Of a stretch of 64,000 nucleotides of DNA, positions 17,207 to 31,330 are shown one piece after another (the first letter of the stretch is position 1; each line of letters opens with the position of its first letter). The notes below the pieces were generated by a model. That model was not told the DNA's origin. It did no database searches and worked only from the letters and a program-made list of their open reading frames with translations. The position numbers and the translations under genes were made by a program. Source of the stretch: Paracoccus sp. S-4012 (GTDB lineage: Bacteria; Pseudomonadota; Alphaproteobacteria; Rhodobacterales; Rhodobacteraceae); contig NZ_WKKA01000006.1 of the NCBI RefSeq assembly GCF_009674885.1, forward strand, positions 186,001 to 250,000, given 5' to 3'.

Positions 17207-18309
17207 AACACGCAGGCCTGGCCGGGACTGACGCCTTCCTCGGGGGTCAACAACTCGACCTCGGCGGTGCGCGGGCCCGTGGGCCGCAGGATCGCCGGCG
17301 CGGGCGGCCGGGTGGAGCGGACGCGAACCGCGATCTCTCGCTCACTTGCGTCGCCGAATGCACCGTCGCCCAGCCAGTTCACCTCGCCCACCGGGACGGT
17401 CCGCGTGGCGAGTGCGGCCTTCGGCCCCACCACCACCTGCCGCCGCACCGGGTCGAGCCGCACGACATAGAGCGGCTCCGCCAGCCCGCCGATCCCGAGC
17501 CCGCGCCGCTGGCCGATCGTGTAGCGGATCACCCCCTGATGGGTGCCCAGCACAGTGCCGTCCATGTCCACGATCTCGCCCGGCTCGCCCGCGCCCGGCC
17601 GCAGCTTCTCGATCACCGAGGCATAGTCGCCGTTCGGCACGAAGCAGATGTCCTGGCTGTCCGGCTTCTCCGCCACCGCCAGGCCGTAGCGGGCGGCGAG
17701 CGCCCGCGTCTCGGCCTTCGACGCCAGCCCGCCCAAGGGGAAGCGCAGGAACTCCAGCTGCTCCGCCGTGGTCGAGAACAGGAAATAGCTCTGGTCGCGC
17801 GCGGAATCGGCGGCCATGTGCAACTCCGGCCCGCCCGGCCCGTCGAGGCGGCGGATGTAGTGGCCGGTCGCCATGCAGTCCGCGTCGAGTTCGCGCGCGG
17901 TGCCCAGCAGGTCGCGGAACTTCACCCGCTCGTTGCAGCGGATGCAGGGCACCGGGGTCGCGCCGCCCAGATAGGCTTCGGCGAACTCCTCCATCACCGA
18001 TTCGCGAAAGCGGTTCTCATAGTCGAGGACGTAATGCGGGATGCCCAGCCGCTCGGCCACGCGCCGGGCGTCGTGGATGTCCTGTCCGGCGCAGCAGGCG
18101 CCCTTCTTCGCGAGCGCTGCGCCGTGGTCGTAAAGCTGCAACGTGACCCCGATCACGTCATAGCCCTGCCCGGCCAGCATCGCGGCCACGACCGAGCTGT
18201 CGACGCCGCCCGACATGGCGACGACCACCCGCGTCTCGGCCGGCGGCTTTGCGAAGCCCAGCGAATTCAGGTCGGCCGCGATGCGGCGGGGATCGGTGGC
18301 GATGGTCAT
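17143..18309 (-). CDS. mnmA: tRNA-specific 2-thiouridylase MnmA
   Basis: The 388-residue enzyme thiolates U34 of tRNA-Lys, Glu and Gln. The ATP-pyrophosphatase P-loop is [14 protein letters not shown], the catalytic cysteines lie in [13 protein letters not shown] (family position of the first Cys) and [14 protein letters not shown], and [10 protein letters not shown] is the tRNA-contact segment. The C-terminus ends VLGGGWISV, as usual. It converges with lpxB with a 64-bp overlap. The 163 bp upstream, shared with the divergent sciP, should hold promoters for both. Confidence 0.95.
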   Translation of the reverse strand: MTIATDPRRIAADLNSLGFAKPPAETRVVVAMSGGVDSSVVAAMLAGQGYDVIGVTLQLYDHGAALAKKGACCAGQDIHDARRVAERLGIPHYVLDYENRFRESVMEEFAEAYLGGATPVPCIRCNERVKFRDLLGTARELDADCMATGHYIRRLDGPGGPELHMAADSARDQSYFLFSTTAEQLEFLRFPLGGLASKAETRALAARYGLAVAEKPDSQDICFVPNGDYASVIEKLRPGAGEPGEIVDMDGTVLGTHQGVIRYTIGQRRGLGIGGLAEPLYVVRLDPVRRQVVVGPKAALATRTVPVGEVNWLGDGAFGDASEREIAVRVRSTRPPAPAILRPTGPRTAEVELLTPEEGVSPGQACVFYEAGGTRVLGGGWISVRRSK

Positions 18310-18472
18310 GCGGGAAACCTAAGGCGCGGCCCGCCCGTTGGCGAGCGGAAGACGCCTAAAATTATAGGAAGACGGCTGCGGGAAACAAGCCGACGCGTCG
18401 AATTCTCCGGGAAATCGCAATCGCGGATTAAGCCGGCGCGGTTAGACAGGCAGGAACAGAAGATGAAAGGCC

Positions 18473-18787
18473 ATGGCCATGTTCCTGCGACGAACGACCG
18501 CGCCCCGCGCCGTGACGCTGCCCGGCGGCCGCGTCCTGACCCTTGCCGACCTGCCGCCCCCCGACACCCGCTGGGTCGCCAGCCGCAAGGCCGCGGTGGT
18601 CGCAGCCGTCGCCAGCGGGCTTCTGACGCGCGACGAAGCGATCGCCTGCTACGATCTCTCGGAGGAGGAGTTCGACGGTTGGGCGAAAGCCTTCCAGATG
18701 CATGGCAAATCCGCCCTGCGGATCACCGCATTGCAGCGCTACAGACAACCCCTGATTGCCACCGGCGATTCTCCGTGCTCCAAGTAA
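18473..18787 (+). CDS. sciP: CtrA inhibitor SciP
   Basis: The 104-residue protein is SciP (DUF1153), a small helix-turn-helix protein that in Caulobacter binds CtrA and blocks transcription of CtrA-dependent genes in G1. The diagnostic stretch is [20 protein letters not shown] followed by [20 protein letters not shown] and a Leu-Ser-rich HTH ([19 protein letters not shown]). The start may be either ATG 18473 or 18479 (MFLRRTT). It lies 64 bp upstream of ctrA on the same strand, so regulator and inhibitor are neighbours here; the two are at separate loci in Caulobacter. The stop codon is part of a CtrA-like box. Confidence 0.93.
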   Translation: MAMFLRRTTAPRAVTLPGGRVLTLADLPPPDTRWVASRKAAVVAAVASGLLTRDEAIACYDLSEEEFDGWAKAFQMHGKSALRITALQRYRQPLIATGDSPCSK

Positions 18788-18798
18788 CCTGCTGTTAA
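18784..18798 (+). promoter_or_regulatory. CtrA-type box upstream of ctrA
   Basis: GTAA-N7-TTAA matches the Caulobacter CtrA consensus TTAA-N7-TTAA with one mismatch, and a C follows the second half as in strong sites. It overlaps the sciP stop codon and lies 54 bp before the ctrA start, consistent with autoregulation. Confidence 0.55.
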
Positions 18799-18851
18799 CG
18801 ATTTGCGTTTATGCAGATCGGCAAGGCAGTTCTTGTGAGGGGAGGGGAAGG

Positions 18852-24026
<5,175 letters not shown>

Positions 24027-24041
24027 GTTCTTAAAAAGTTC
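24027..24041 (+). promoter_or_regulatory. LexA (SOS) box, alphaproteobacterial type
   Basis: GTTC-N7-GTTC at 24027-24030 and 24038-24041 is exactly the direct repeat bound by alphaproteobacterial LexA (known from Rhodobacter and rhizobia). It begins right after the recG stop and abuts a -35-like TTTACA (24042-24047), so LexA would block that promoter. A match of this kind occurs about once or twice per 64 kb by chance, so the weight comes from its position. Confidence 0.6.
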
Positions 24042-24097
24042 TTTACAGAATCGCGGCGACATGAGAACAAACAGGCAACCAAGCGTCGGAGGCCCCT

Positions 24098-24193
24098 ATG
24101 ACCCGCACCGTCCTCAGCGACCTTCTCGGCGTCGCCGCCCTCTCGGTCACGATGGTCACGCTGCTCTGGTTGCCCGCGCTGCTCGGCGCCTGA
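24098..24193 (+). CDS. 31-residue membrane peptide, candidate SOS-induced division inhibitor
   Basis: A short gene encodes MTRTVLSD followed by a hydrophobic helix (about residues 9-31) containing Trp24-Leu-Pro26, so a single-pass inner-membrane peptide is predicted. It has a strong ribosome binding site (GGAGG at 24088-24092, 5 bases before the ATG), a LexA-type box with adjoining promoter-like sequence upstream, and an intrinsic terminator 67 bp downstream, so it looks like a complete stand-alone transcription unit. Caulobacter SidA is a 29-residue SOS-induced inner-membrane division inhibitor; the resemblance is in size, topology and regulation, not in sequence that I can align. The function is inference, and it could instead be a toxin or a chance ORF. 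Confidence 0.6.
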   Translation: MTRTVLSDLLGVAALSVTMVTLLWLPALLGA

Positions 24194-24260
24194 TCTGCCC
24201 CGCGTTGCCCGGCGGCCCTGGCAGCGGCCGCCTCGTCCCTGTCCCTGTCAACGCGCACCT

Positions 24261-24292
24261 GGCCGGCCGCAGTCCCCGCGGCCGGCCTTTTT
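24261..24292 (+). terminator. Intrinsic terminator after the 31-residue gene
   Basis: A perfect 10-bp stem GGCCGGCCGC/GCGGCCGGCC with a 7-base loop is followed by TTTTT. It ends exactly at the stop of the convergent scaffold-protein gene. It is one of the cleanest terminators in the window. Confidence 0.85.
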
Positions 24293-24729
24293 CACCGCCC
24301 GAGCGCCTCGTCCGCCGCCGCGAGCGCCGCGTCCCAGGCGAGCATGATCGAGGCGTGGCGATTGGGGAAATCCCGCGCCGCCGAGAGCACCGCGAGCGGC
24401 GCGAACCGCCCCCCCGGCACCGGCCCGCCGGCCAGCATTGCCGCGAGCCCGTCCCGCCCCTCGGCCAGTTCGTCCCGCGTCAGCCCCGGCATCATCTGCC
24501 CCAGCAGCCCCGCCGAGGCCTGCCCGAGCGCGCAGGCCCGCACCTCCTGCGCGAAGCGTGCGATCAGCGCCCCCTCCATCCCGACCTCGACCGCCACCGT
24601 CGAGCCGCATTGCGGCGAGCGGCGCGAGGCGGCGCCGTCGGGCGCGTCGAGCCGGCCGAGATGCGGGATCTCGGCCGCGAGCGCCAGCAGTTGGCGCGAA
24701 TAGAGGCTCATCAGGTCGGTGTCGGTCAT
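24292..24729 (-). CDS. IscU/NifU-like iron-sulfur scaffold protein
   Basis: The 145-residue protein resembles the NifU N-terminal/IscU scaffold family that holds nascent Fe-S clusters. Two of the three usual cysteines are visible, in [12 protein letters not shown] and [12 protein letters not shown]. The third position appears as His in [16 protein letters not shown], a variant I recall from alphaproteobacterial members. It is not linked to other isc or suf genes. It is divergent from hisI, with 53 bp between the starts. A role in Fe-S assembly or transfer is likely; the missing cysteine leaves its exact chemistry open. Confidence 0.85.
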   Translation of the reverse strand: MTDTDLMSLYSRQLLALAAEIPHLGRLDAPDGAASRRSPQCGSTVAVEVGMEGALIARFAQEVRACALGQASAGLLGQMMPGLTRDELAEGRDGLAAMLAGGPVPGGRFAPLAVLSAARDFPNRHASIMLAWDAALAAADEALGR

Positions 24730-24782
24730 TGCGCGCGCCTCCTCGACCGCTAGATAGGGACGCCGAGCCGGAAAGGGAAACC

Positions 24783-25139
24783 ATGTTCGACCCCGCGACC
24801 CTGCGCTACGACGACCGCGGCCTGATCCCCGCCATCGCCCAGGACGCCGGTTCGGGCGAGGTGCTGATGATGGCCTGGATGAACGCGGACGCCGTGGCCC
24901 GTACGCTGGCCGACGGGGGCGTGACCTACTGGTCGCGCTCGCGGCAGGCGTTCTGGACCAAGGGCGAGACTTCCGGCCACACGCAGCGGCTGGTCGAGAT
25001 GCGCGTCGATTGCGACCGCGACTGCCTGCTGCTGCTGGTCGAGCAGACCGGCCCCGCCTGCCACACGAACCGGCGCTCGTGTTTCTATACCGCCGTGCGG
25101 GACGGGGCCGAGGTGGAGTTGTCGAAACCGATCATCTGA
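24783..25139 (+). CDS. hisI: Phosphoribosyl-AMP cyclohydrolase HisI
   Basis: The 118-residue enzyme opens the adenine ring of phosphoribosyl-AMP, the third step of histidine synthesis. The motifs [32 protein letters not shown] and the zinc-binding [20 protein letters not shown] with CxxxC residues are all present. It is the stand-alone form without the HisE domain. The ATG at 24783 gives [11 protein letters not shown]. Its last 55 bp overlap the 3' end of gluQ on the other strand. Confidence 0.96.
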   Translation: MFDPATLRYDDRGLIPAIAQDAGSGEVLMMAWMNADAVARTLADGGVTYWSRSRQAFWTKGETSGHTQRLVEMRVDCDRDCLLLLVEQTGPACHTNRRSCFYTAVRDGAEVELSKPII

Positions 25140-25960
25140 CGGATTTTCGAGGGCGTGGCGCCCGCGTCGCGAAGCTCGCGGAGCGAGCGGGCGTCGTCGC
25201 GCTTGGCGAGGCGGCGGCCTTCGTCGTCGCGGATCAAGATGTGATGCCAGTAGGATGGCGTTGGAAGCTCCAGAAGCTGCTGCAGCAGGACATGGATCCA
25301 GGTCGCCTCGAACAGGTCCGCGCCTCGGGTGACGAGGGTGATGCCCTGCGCGGCGTCGTCCACCGTCACCGCGAGGTGGTAGGAGGTGCCCCAGCCTCGG
25401 CGGGCGAGGATCACGTCGCCGATGCCTGAAATGAAGGATTCAGTTGAAAGTTCGTGCCGCAAGCCCTTGTCCATGAACGCAAGCGCGCCAGTCACCGCAA
25501 GCGCCCGGTCCGCATTCAGGCGAATGGCATCCTCCGGCCCGGCCTCCGCCATGCGCCGCCCGCGGCAGGTGCCCGGATAGACCAGCCCGTCCGGCCCCAT
25601 GACCGATGCCCCCTCCTGCGGCGCAGAGAGCGCCGCGCGAATGTCGCCCCGGCGGCAGCCACAGGGATAGAGAAGCCCCATCGCGTCGAGCCCCGCCAAG
25701 GACTGGGCATAGGCGGGCATCCGCTCCGACTGGCGCATCACCGGCACGGGCCAGTCGAGGCCGAGCCAGCGGAGGTCCTGAAAGATCGCCGCCTCGAACG
25801 CGGCCCGGCAGCGGTCGCGGTCGATGTCCTCGATCCGCAGCAGGAACTCGCCCGGATCGGCGAGGCGGGCGGCGGTCAGCGCGGCGAAGGCGTGGCCCAG
25901 GTGCAGCAGGCCCGTGGGCGAGGGCGCGAAGCGGGTGCGCGTCAGGCCGTCGCCAGCCAT
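25085..25960 (-). CDS. gluQ: Glutamyl-Q tRNA(Asp) synthetase GluQ
   Basis: The 291-residue protein is a truncated glutamyl-tRNA synthetase paralogue that attaches glutamate to queuosine in the anticodon of tRNA-Asp. It contains the class I HIGH-type motif ([16 protein letters not shown]) and a KMSKS-like [14 protein letters not shown], with a small zinc-type YPCGCRRGD segment, and lacks an anticodon-binding domain. It begins 19 bp inside the trmFO 3' end, so two tRNA-modifying genes are adjacent. The last 18 residues or so lie in the overlap with hisI. Confidence 0.93.
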   Translation of the reverse strand: MAGDGLTRTRFAPSPTGLLHLGHAFAALTAARLADPGEFLLRIEDIDRDRCRAAFEAAIFQDLRWLGLDWPVPVMRQSERMPAYAQSLAGLDAMGLLYPCGCRRGDIRAALSAPQEGASVMGPDGLVYPGTCRGRRMAEAGPEDAIRLNADRALAVTGALAFMDKGLRHELSTESFISGIGDVILARRGWGTSYHLAVTVDDAAQGITLVTRGADLFEATWIHVLLQQLLELPTPSYWHHILIRDDEGRRLAKRDDARSLRELRDAGATPSKIRQMIGFDNSTSAPSRTAV

Positions 25961-27279
25961 TCGGAGAAATCCTGCTTGGCGCGGTCGGTATAGGCCGGGT
26001 AGCGGTCCTTCCGGCCCCGACGGCCGCCGCGGCCTTCGACCGGCGGGAAGAGCCCGAAATTGACGTTCATCGGCTGGAAGGTCTTGGCCTCCGCGCCGCC
26101 CGTGATGTGGTGGACGAGGGCGCCCATGGCCGTCGTTCCTGGCGGCGCGGCGAGATCGCGGCCAAGCGCCTCCGCCGCCGCCATGCGCCCGGCCAGCAGG
26201 CCCATCGCCGCGCTTTCAACATAGCCCTCGACCCCGGTGATCTGGCCGGCGAAGCGCAGATGCGGCGCGGGGCGCAGCCGCAGGCGGTCGTCGAGCAGCC
26301 GCGGCGCGTTCAGGAAGGTGTTGCGGTGGATGCCGCCAAGGCGCGCGAAGGAGGCGTCCTGCAGGCCGGGAATGCAACGGAAAACCTCCACTTGCGCGCC
26401 ATATTTCATCTTCGTCTGAAAGCCGACGATATTGTAGAGCGTGCCGAGCGCATTGTCGCGGCGCAGCTGCACGACGGCAAAAGGCTTCTCCGCGGGCCGA
26501 TGCGCATTGGTCAGCCCGACCGGCTTCATCGGCCCATGGCGCAGGGTGTCGCGGCCGCGCTCGGCCATGACCTCGATCGGCAGGCAGCCGTCGAAGTAGC
26601 CGGCGGTTTCGCCCTCGCGGAACTCGGTCTTCTCGGCCGCGAGCAGCGCGTCGATGAAGCCCTCGTAATCCTCGCGGGTCATGGGGCAGTTGATGTAGGC
26701 GGTCCGCTCCGCCTCGGTCTCGCCCTTGTCATAGCGCGATTGCCGCCAGGCCACGCCCATGTCGATCGTCTCGGCATGGACGATGGGCGCGATCGCGTCG
26801 AAGAAGGCAAGCGCCTCCGCCCCGGTCTCGGCGGCGATGGCGGCGGCGAGCGCACCGGAGGTCAACGGCCCGGTGGCGATGATCCAGCGGCCCGCGCGCG
26901 GCAGTTGGGTGATCTCGCCCGGCACGATCTCGACCAGCGGATGCGCGCGCAGCGCCGCCGTCACCGCCCCCGAGAAGGCGTCCCGGTCCACCGCGAGCGC
27001 GCCGCCCGCGGGCAGGCGGTGGCGGTCGGCCATCGCCATGACGAGGCCACCGGCCGCGCGCATCTCCCAATGCAGCTGCCCGACGGCGTTCATCACGTCG
27101 TCATCGCTGCGAAAACTGTTCGAGCAGACCATCTCGGCGCAGTCGCCGGTGCGATGCGCGAAGGTGCCCACGGCCGGGCGCATCTCGTGCAGGCGCACGG
27201 CCACGCCGGCCTGCGCCACCTGCCAGGCGGCCTCCGATCCGGCGAGGCCGGCGCCGACGATATGGACGGGTTCGGTCAT
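25942..27279 (-). CDS. trmFO: Folate-dependent tRNA (m5U54) methyltransferase TrmFO
   Basis: The 445-residue flavoprotein uses methylenetetrahydrofolate to methylate U54 of tRNA. The N-terminal FAD-binding motif is [19 protein letters not shown], and the family signatures CSNSFRSDD (with the Cys) and [17 protein letters not shown] near the C-terminus are present. ATG at 27279 (MTEPVHIVG) was chosen over a GTG three codons upstream. It is downstream of rplY on the same strand but separated by a strong terminator. Confidence 0.95.
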   Translation of the reverse strand: MTEPVHIVGAGLAGSEAAWQVAQAGVAVRLHEMRPAVGTFAHRTGDCAEMVCSNSFRSDDDVMNAVGQLHWEMRAAGGLVMAMADRHRLPAGGALAVDRDAFSGAVTAALRAHPLVEIVPGEITQLPRAGRWIIATGPLTSGALAAAIAAETGAEALAFFDAIAPIVHAETIDMGVAWRQSRYDKGETEAERTAYINCPMTREDYEGFIDALLAAEKTEFREGETAGYFDGCLPIEVMAERGRDTLRHGPMKPVGLTNAHRPAEKPFAVVQLRRDNALGTLYNIVGFQTKMKYGAQVEVFRCIPGLQDASFARLGGIHRNTFLNAPRLLDDRLRLRPAPHLRFAGQITGVEGYVESAAMGLLAGRMAAAEALGRDLAAPPGTTAMGALVHHITGGAEAKTFQPMNVNFGLFPPVEGRGGRRGRKDRYPAYTDRAKQDFSEWLATA

Positions 27280-27310
27280 GCGCCCCACCTAGGCCCGGAT
27301 GCCGAAAAGG

Positions 27311-27339
27311 AAAAGGGCGGGGCCGCTTTGGCCCCGCCC
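27311..27339 (-). terminator. Intrinsic terminator of rplY
   Basis: A perfect 10-bp stem GGGCGGGGCC/GGCCCCGCCC (27315-27324 and 27330-27339) with a 5-base loop is followed on the minus strand by TTTTCC, directly after rplY and before trmFO. Confidence 0.8.
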
Positions 27340-27365
27340 CTGATCGCTCCCGCGAAGGGAAAGGC

Positions 27366-28010
27366 TCAGGCCTCCTCGGCCTCGGCCGGCGCTTCGGCGG
27401 GTTCGGCCGCGGCGGCTTCCTCGGCGTCGGCCGAGACCAGACCCGACGGGGCCGCGATGTTGGCGATCACGAAGTTGCGGTCGATCGTCGGCCGCGAGCC
27501 CTCCGGCAGGGTCACGTCGCCGATATGGATCGACTCGCCGATCTGGCGGCCGCTCAGGTCCACGGTGATGTGGTCCGGAATGTCCGCCGCGCTGACCATC
27601 AGCTCGACCTCGGGGCGCACCACGACCAGCGTGCCGCCGCGCTTGAGGCCGGGCGAGGCCTCGTGATTCTCGAAGTTCACGTGGATGAACAGGTTGATGC
27701 GGCTGTTGCGGTGGACGCGCAGGAAGTCAACATGCGTCGGCAGGTCCTTGACCACGTCGCGCTGAACGCCGCGGCAGATGACGCGCACGTCGTCCTGGCC
27801 CTCGAGCTTGAGGTTCCAGAGCGTGGACATGAAACGCCCCGCCCGCAGCTTCGTCAGCAGCGGGTTAAAGTCGAGCTGCAGCGGCACCGGGTCCTTGCCG
27901 TCGCCATAAACGATGCCGGGCACCTTGCCTTGACGGCGAGCTTGACGGGCGGCCCCCTTGCCTGTCCCCGTCCGTGCCTCGGCCACCAGATCCGGGATCT
28001 CTTTGGCCAT
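27366..28010 (-). CDS. rplY: 50S ribosomal protein L25 (CTC family)
   Basis: The 214-residue protein is the long, CTC-type L25 that binds 5S rRNA. The N-terminal L25 domain includes [20 protein letters not shown], the TL5-like C-terminal domain covers about residues 100-190 (for example [20 protein letters not shown]), and an Ala/Glu-rich tail ends the protein. ATG at 28010 gives MAKEIPDL; upstream in-frame sequence is not conserved-looking. The usual downstream partner pth is absent here; trmFO follows. Confidence 0.95.
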   Translation of the reverse strand: MAKEIPDLVAEARTGTGKGAARQARRQGKVPGIVYGDGKDPVPLQLDFNPLLTKLRAGRFMSTLWNLKLEGQDDVRVICRGVQRDVVKDLPTHVDFLRVHRNSRINLFIHVNFENHEASPGLKRGGTLVVVRPEVELMVSAADIPDHITVDLSGRQIGESIHIGDVTLPEGSRPTIDRNFVIANIAAPSGLVSADAEEAAAAEPAEAPAEAEEA

Positions 28011-28111
28011 GATGGTGTTCCTTCGGTTTGAAATGCGCCGCTCCCCCTCCAAGGGTGCAGGGGCGGCGAAACCGGGCCTTTAGCAGGGCGGGAAGGGGAT
28101 GGGAAGCGGCA

Positions 28112-28252
28112 ATGTCGCGGCTTTCGGCGGTCTGCACGGGCGCCATGACCGGGGACAGCGGCCTGCGCGCGGGCTTCCTCGGGATCGCGGCGATGCTGGT
28201 GCTAATCCTCGTGGCCCTCGCCGCGCTGATGCGGCACCCGATACGGGACTAA
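28112..28252 (+). CDS. Possible 46-residue membrane protein
   Basis: This short frame encodes a predicted single-pass protein: a polar N-terminus and one hydrophobic helix (FLGIAAMLVLILVALAALM) ending in RHPIRD. GGGAAG lies 5 bases before the ATG at 28112; an ATG at 28145 would give 35 residues with the same helix. The stop overlaps the end of tctA on the other strand by 4 bp. I do not recognise it, and a chance ORF in GC-rich DNA is possible, but the clean helix and ribosome binding site argue for listing it. Confidence 0.35.
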   Translation: MSRLSAVCTGAMTGDSGLRAGFLGIAAMLVLILVALAALMRHPIRD

Positions 28253-29739
28253 CCCCGCCGCCGCGCCTTCCAGGCCGACCAGGCGGTCCAGCCGAGCAGC
28301 GCCACCGTCGCCGCGACGAAAATTGCCGAGATCGGGCGCTCGAGGAAGATCATCGGGTCGCCCCGGCCGACCAGCATGGCGCGCCGCAGGTTGGTCTCGA
28401 TCAGCGGGCCGAGGACAAAGCCCAGCAGCAGCAGCGCCGGGCTGAAGCGGGCGAGCGCGAGCGCGTAGCCCGCCGCGCCGATCACCGCCACCGCCAGCAC
28501 GTCGAAGCTGCTGCCGCGCACGGAATAGACGCCGAGGCAGACGAAGACGATGATCGCCGGATAGAGCCAGTGGAACGGAATCCTGAGCATCGAGACCCAG
28601 ATCGAGATCAGCGGCACGTTCAGGATCAGCAGGATCAGGTTGCCGATGCCGAAGCTGATGACGAGACCCCAGAACATCGCCGGCTGCGCCTCGAGCATCA
28701 TCGGCCCCGGCTGGATGCCGTGGATCACCATCGCGCCCAGCATCAGCGCCATGATCGGATCGCCCGGAATCCCCAGGGTCAGGGTCGGCACGAAGGCGGT
28801 GATGGCGGCGGCGTTGTTGGCGGCCTCGGGCCCGGCCACGCCCTCGACCGCGCCCTCGCCGAAGCGCTCGGGCGTGCGGCTGACCCGTCGCTCGACCGCG
28901 TAGGCCATGAAGGACGAGAGGGTGGAGCCGGTGCCGGGCAGCACGCCGAAGAAGCTGCCGACCGCGGTGCCGCGCAGGCTCGGCGCGATCAGCGTGCGCA
29001 TCTCGCCGGGGCGGGGCAGCATCTGGCGGAAGCCCATCGGCTCGGGCGTGCCCTGCCGGTCGGCGGCGCGGATGTTGCCGATCACCTCGGCCACGCCGAA
29101 AAGCCCCATCGCGAGCGCCACGAGGTTGATGCCGTCCATCAGCTGCGGCGTGCCGAAGATGAACCGCTGCGCGCCGGAGTTCACGTCGGTGCCCACGGTG
29201 CCGAGGATCAGCCCCAGGACGACCATCGCAAGCGCCTTCAGCGGCGCCCCCGCGCCGATGGTCGAGGCCGCGACCAGGCCGAGGACCATCATGGCGGCAT
29301 AATCGGCGGCGCCGAAAGCCGTCGCCCAGCCGGCGAGGACCGGGGCCAGCAGCGCGAGGACCGCGATGCCCAGCATGCCTCCGATGAAGGAGGAGATCAT
29401 CGAGGCGAACAGAGCCAGCCCCGCGCGGCCCTTGCGGGCCATCGGATAGCCGTCGAGCACCGTCACCGCCGACTGCGGCGTGCCGGGCAGGCGCAGCAGG
29501 ATCGACGCCACCGCCCCGCCATATTGCGCGCCGTAATAGACCCCGGCCAGCATGGCGATCGCCGCCTCGGGACCGATATGGTAGGTGATCGGCAGCAGCA
29601 GCGCGATGGCCGCCATCGCGCCGATGCCGGGCAGCACGCCGATGAAGTTGCCCAGGCAGACGCCGAGCAGGCTGTAGAGCAGCACCGACGGGGTCAGCGC
29701 GACGCCCAGCCCCGCGGCGATGCCGTCCATCGCGAACAT
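28249..29739 (-). CDS. tctA: Tripartite tricarboxylate transporter, large membrane subunit TctA
   Basis: The 496-residue protein is the large permease of a tripartite tricarboxylate transporter. It has about twelve hydrophobic segments and the family motifs GVLPGIGAMAAIALLLPIT near the N-terminus and GVLPGTGSTLSSFMAYAVE in the second half, with the typical GIPGDPIMALMLGAMVIHG. The start at 29739 overlaps the tctB stop (ATGA). Together with TctB and the binding protein TctC it would import a carboxylate using an ion gradient. Substrate cannot be predicted. Confidence 0.95.
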   Translation of the reverse strand: MFAMDGIAAGLGVALTPSVLLYSLLGVCLGNFIGVLPGIGAMAAIALLLPITYHIGPEAAIAMLAGVYYGAQYGGAVASILLRLPGTPQSAVTVLDGYPMARKGRAGLALFASMISSFIGGMLGIAVLALLAPVLAGWATAFGAADYAAMMVLGLVAASTIGAGAPLKALAMVVLGLILGTVGTDVNSGAQRFIFGTPQLMDGINLVALAMGLFGVAEVIGNIRAADRQGTPEPMGFRQMLPRPGEMRTLIAPSLRGTAVGSFFGVLPGTGSTLSSFMAYAVERRVSRTPERFGEGAVEGVAGPEAANNAAAITAFVPTLTLGIPGDPIMALMLGAMVIHGIQPGPMMLEAQPAMFWGLVISFGIGNLILLILNVPLISIWVSMLRIPFHWLYPAIIVFVCLGVYSVRGSSFDVLAVAVIGAAGYALALARFSPALLLLGFVLGPLIETNLRRAMLVGRGDPMIFLERPISAIFVAATVALLGWTAWSAWKARRRG

Positions 29740-30185
29740 CAGCGCCCCACCGGCCAGAGTGGCACGGTCATCCGCAGCCCGGCCGAGAAGATCGCCCAGG
29801 CGATGGCCGTCACCGCGAGCGTGACCCCGATCCGCCAGACCAGGCCCGAGCGCGGGGCGGGCAGGGTGGCGATCAGCACCGCCGCCGCGGTGGTCGGAAT
29901 GAGGCCGAAACGCTCCAGCCCGAGGCCGAAGACCACGATCGCGCCGAGGATCGCCCCGCTCTCGCGCCAGGCGATCGGCTGCGGGGTCCCCGTCCGGGCG
30001 AGCGCCGGGACCGCGATGCCGGCGCCGATCAGGGCGAGGACGAGCCCGAGGCCCAGCGGGAAGAAGCCCGGCCCCATGCGCCGCAGGGTGCCGAGGTCGT
30101 ACTGCGCCGCGGCCCAACCGGCAACGCCGAGCCCGATGGCCGCCATCGCCGTGCCGCCCCAGAAATCATGCCAGTCACGCCGCAT
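29739..30185 (-). CDS. tctB: Tripartite tricarboxylate transporter, small membrane subunit TctB
   Basis: The 148-residue protein has four hydrophobic helices and the LRRMGPGFFPLGLGLVLALI motif typical of TctB. It lies between the binding protein and large permease genes, with a 39-bp gap before and a 1-bp overlap after. TctB is poorly conserved in general, so the assignment depends on topology, this motif and context. Confidence 0.9.
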   Translation of the reverse strand: MRRDWHDFWGGTAMAAIGLGVAGWAAAQYDLGTLRRMGPGFFPLGLGLVLALIGAGIAVPALARTGTPQPIAWRESGAILGAIVVFGLGLERFGLIPTTAAAVLIATLPAPRSGLVWRIGVTLAVTAIAWAIFSAGLRMTVPLWPVGR

Positions 30186-30224
30186 CGCTGCATCGGCCGC
30201 CGGGCGCGGGCCCGGCGTGCCGCC

Positions 30225-31205
30225 TCACTCCGCCTTGGCGTCGATCCGGTCGATCACCGCGCCCCAGAGGGCGGTGTCGGCCTCGATCCGCGCCGCAAGC
30301 TCCTCGGGCGTGCCGCCCTCGGCCTTCCAGCCCATCCCGAGCAGCCGCTCGGCCACCGCCGGATCGGCGAGGATCGCGTTGACCTCGGTGTTGAGCCGCT
30401 CGATCACCGCCGGGTCGGTGCCCGCCGGCGCGATGAAGGCGTTCCAGAGCTCGGCCGAGAAATCCGCCGGCAGCCCGGCCGCGCCGGCCAGCACCGGCGC
30501 ATCGGGCGCGAGCGGCGAGGGCTCGGGCGAGGTGGTGCCGAGGATGCGCATGGTCCCCGCCTCGACCAGCGGCTGCGCGGCCGAGGGGGCCATGAAGCCC
30601 GCATCGACCTCGCCGCCGACGATCGCGGTCGTAACCTCGGCATAGGCGGTGTAGGGGACATGCAGCATCTCGACGCCCGCGGCGTCGGCGAACAGCTCCG
30701 CCGTCAGATGCGCGCCCGATCCCTGGCCCACGGAGCCGTAGGCGATCGCCTCGGGCCCGGCGGCCGCCGCGGCGATGAAGGCCTCGAGATCGGCCGGGCC
30801 GGTCTCGGCATTGACGCCGAGCACCAGCGGGCTCGTGGCGATCAGCGAGACCGGGGCGATGTCCTCGGCCACGTTGTAGCCAAGCTCAGGCGAGAGCCGC
30901 GGCGAAGTCGTCAGCGGGCCGTTGATCGTAGTGCCGAAGGTGTGCCCGCCGGTCGCCGCCGCCACCGTCTGCACGCCGATGCCGCCGCCCGCGCCGGGCT
31001 TGTTCTCGACGATCACCGGCTGGCCCAGACGCTCGGCCAGCGGCTCGGCGATGAGGCGGGCGAGGGTGTCGGGCGAGGAGCCGGCGGGGAAGCCCACGAC
31101 GAGGTGCACCGGCTGGCTCGGCCAGTCCTGCGCGGCGGCGGCGCCCGAGGCGAGCGCCAGGGCGGCGGTTGCGGCGAGGAGGGTGCGGCGGGTCATGCGG
31201 GTCAT
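30225..31205 (-). CDS. tctC: Tripartite tricarboxylate transporter, periplasmic binding protein TctC (Bug family)
   Basis: The 326-residue protein is a Bug-family extracytoplasmic solute receptor. It starts with a signal peptide (MTRMTRRTLLAATAALALAS, cleaved near AAAAQ), then WPSQPVHLVVGFPAGSSPDT and VENKPGAGGGIG, both characteristic of the family. The receptor would deliver a carboxylate or similar ligand to TctAB. The gene order C-B-A on the minus strand is usual. An aldehyde dehydrogenase gene lies 125 bp upstream on the same strand. Confidence 0.94.
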   Translation of the reverse strand: MTRMTRRTLLAATAALALASGAAAAQDWPSQPVHLVVGFPAGSSPDTLARLIAEPLAERLGQPVIVENKPGAGGGIGVQTVAAATGGHTFGTTINGPLTTSPRLSPELGYNVAEDIAPVSLIATSPLVLGVNAETGPADLEAFIAAAAAGPEAIAYGSVGQGSGAHLTAELFADAAGVEMLHVPYTAYAEVTTAIVGGEVDAGFMAPSAAQPLVEAGTMRILGTTSPEPSPLAPDAPVLAGAAGLPADFSAELWNAFIAPAGTDPAVIERLNTEVNAILADPAVAERLLGMGWKAEGGTPEELAARIEADTALWGAVIDRIDAKAE

Positions 31206-31330
31206 GGGCGTCTCCGTATCGATTGCGGCCGGGCCGGGGTTGGCGACTGTTGGCCCTCGGGGGGGCGGGCGTCAAGCCGCCGCCACCGGAAGGCGATCGG
31301 CGGGGGCCAGCAGTCGCCCCCGCGCCGGGG

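Noticed and set aside
18428..18445. TTAA and TTAG upstream of sciP as a CtrA box
   Set aside because: The spacer is 10 bp instead of 7 and the second half has a mismatch.
16336..18798. 820-codon plus-strand frame across lpxB, mnmA and sciP
   Set aside because: It is out of frame with three recognised genes and low in complexity.
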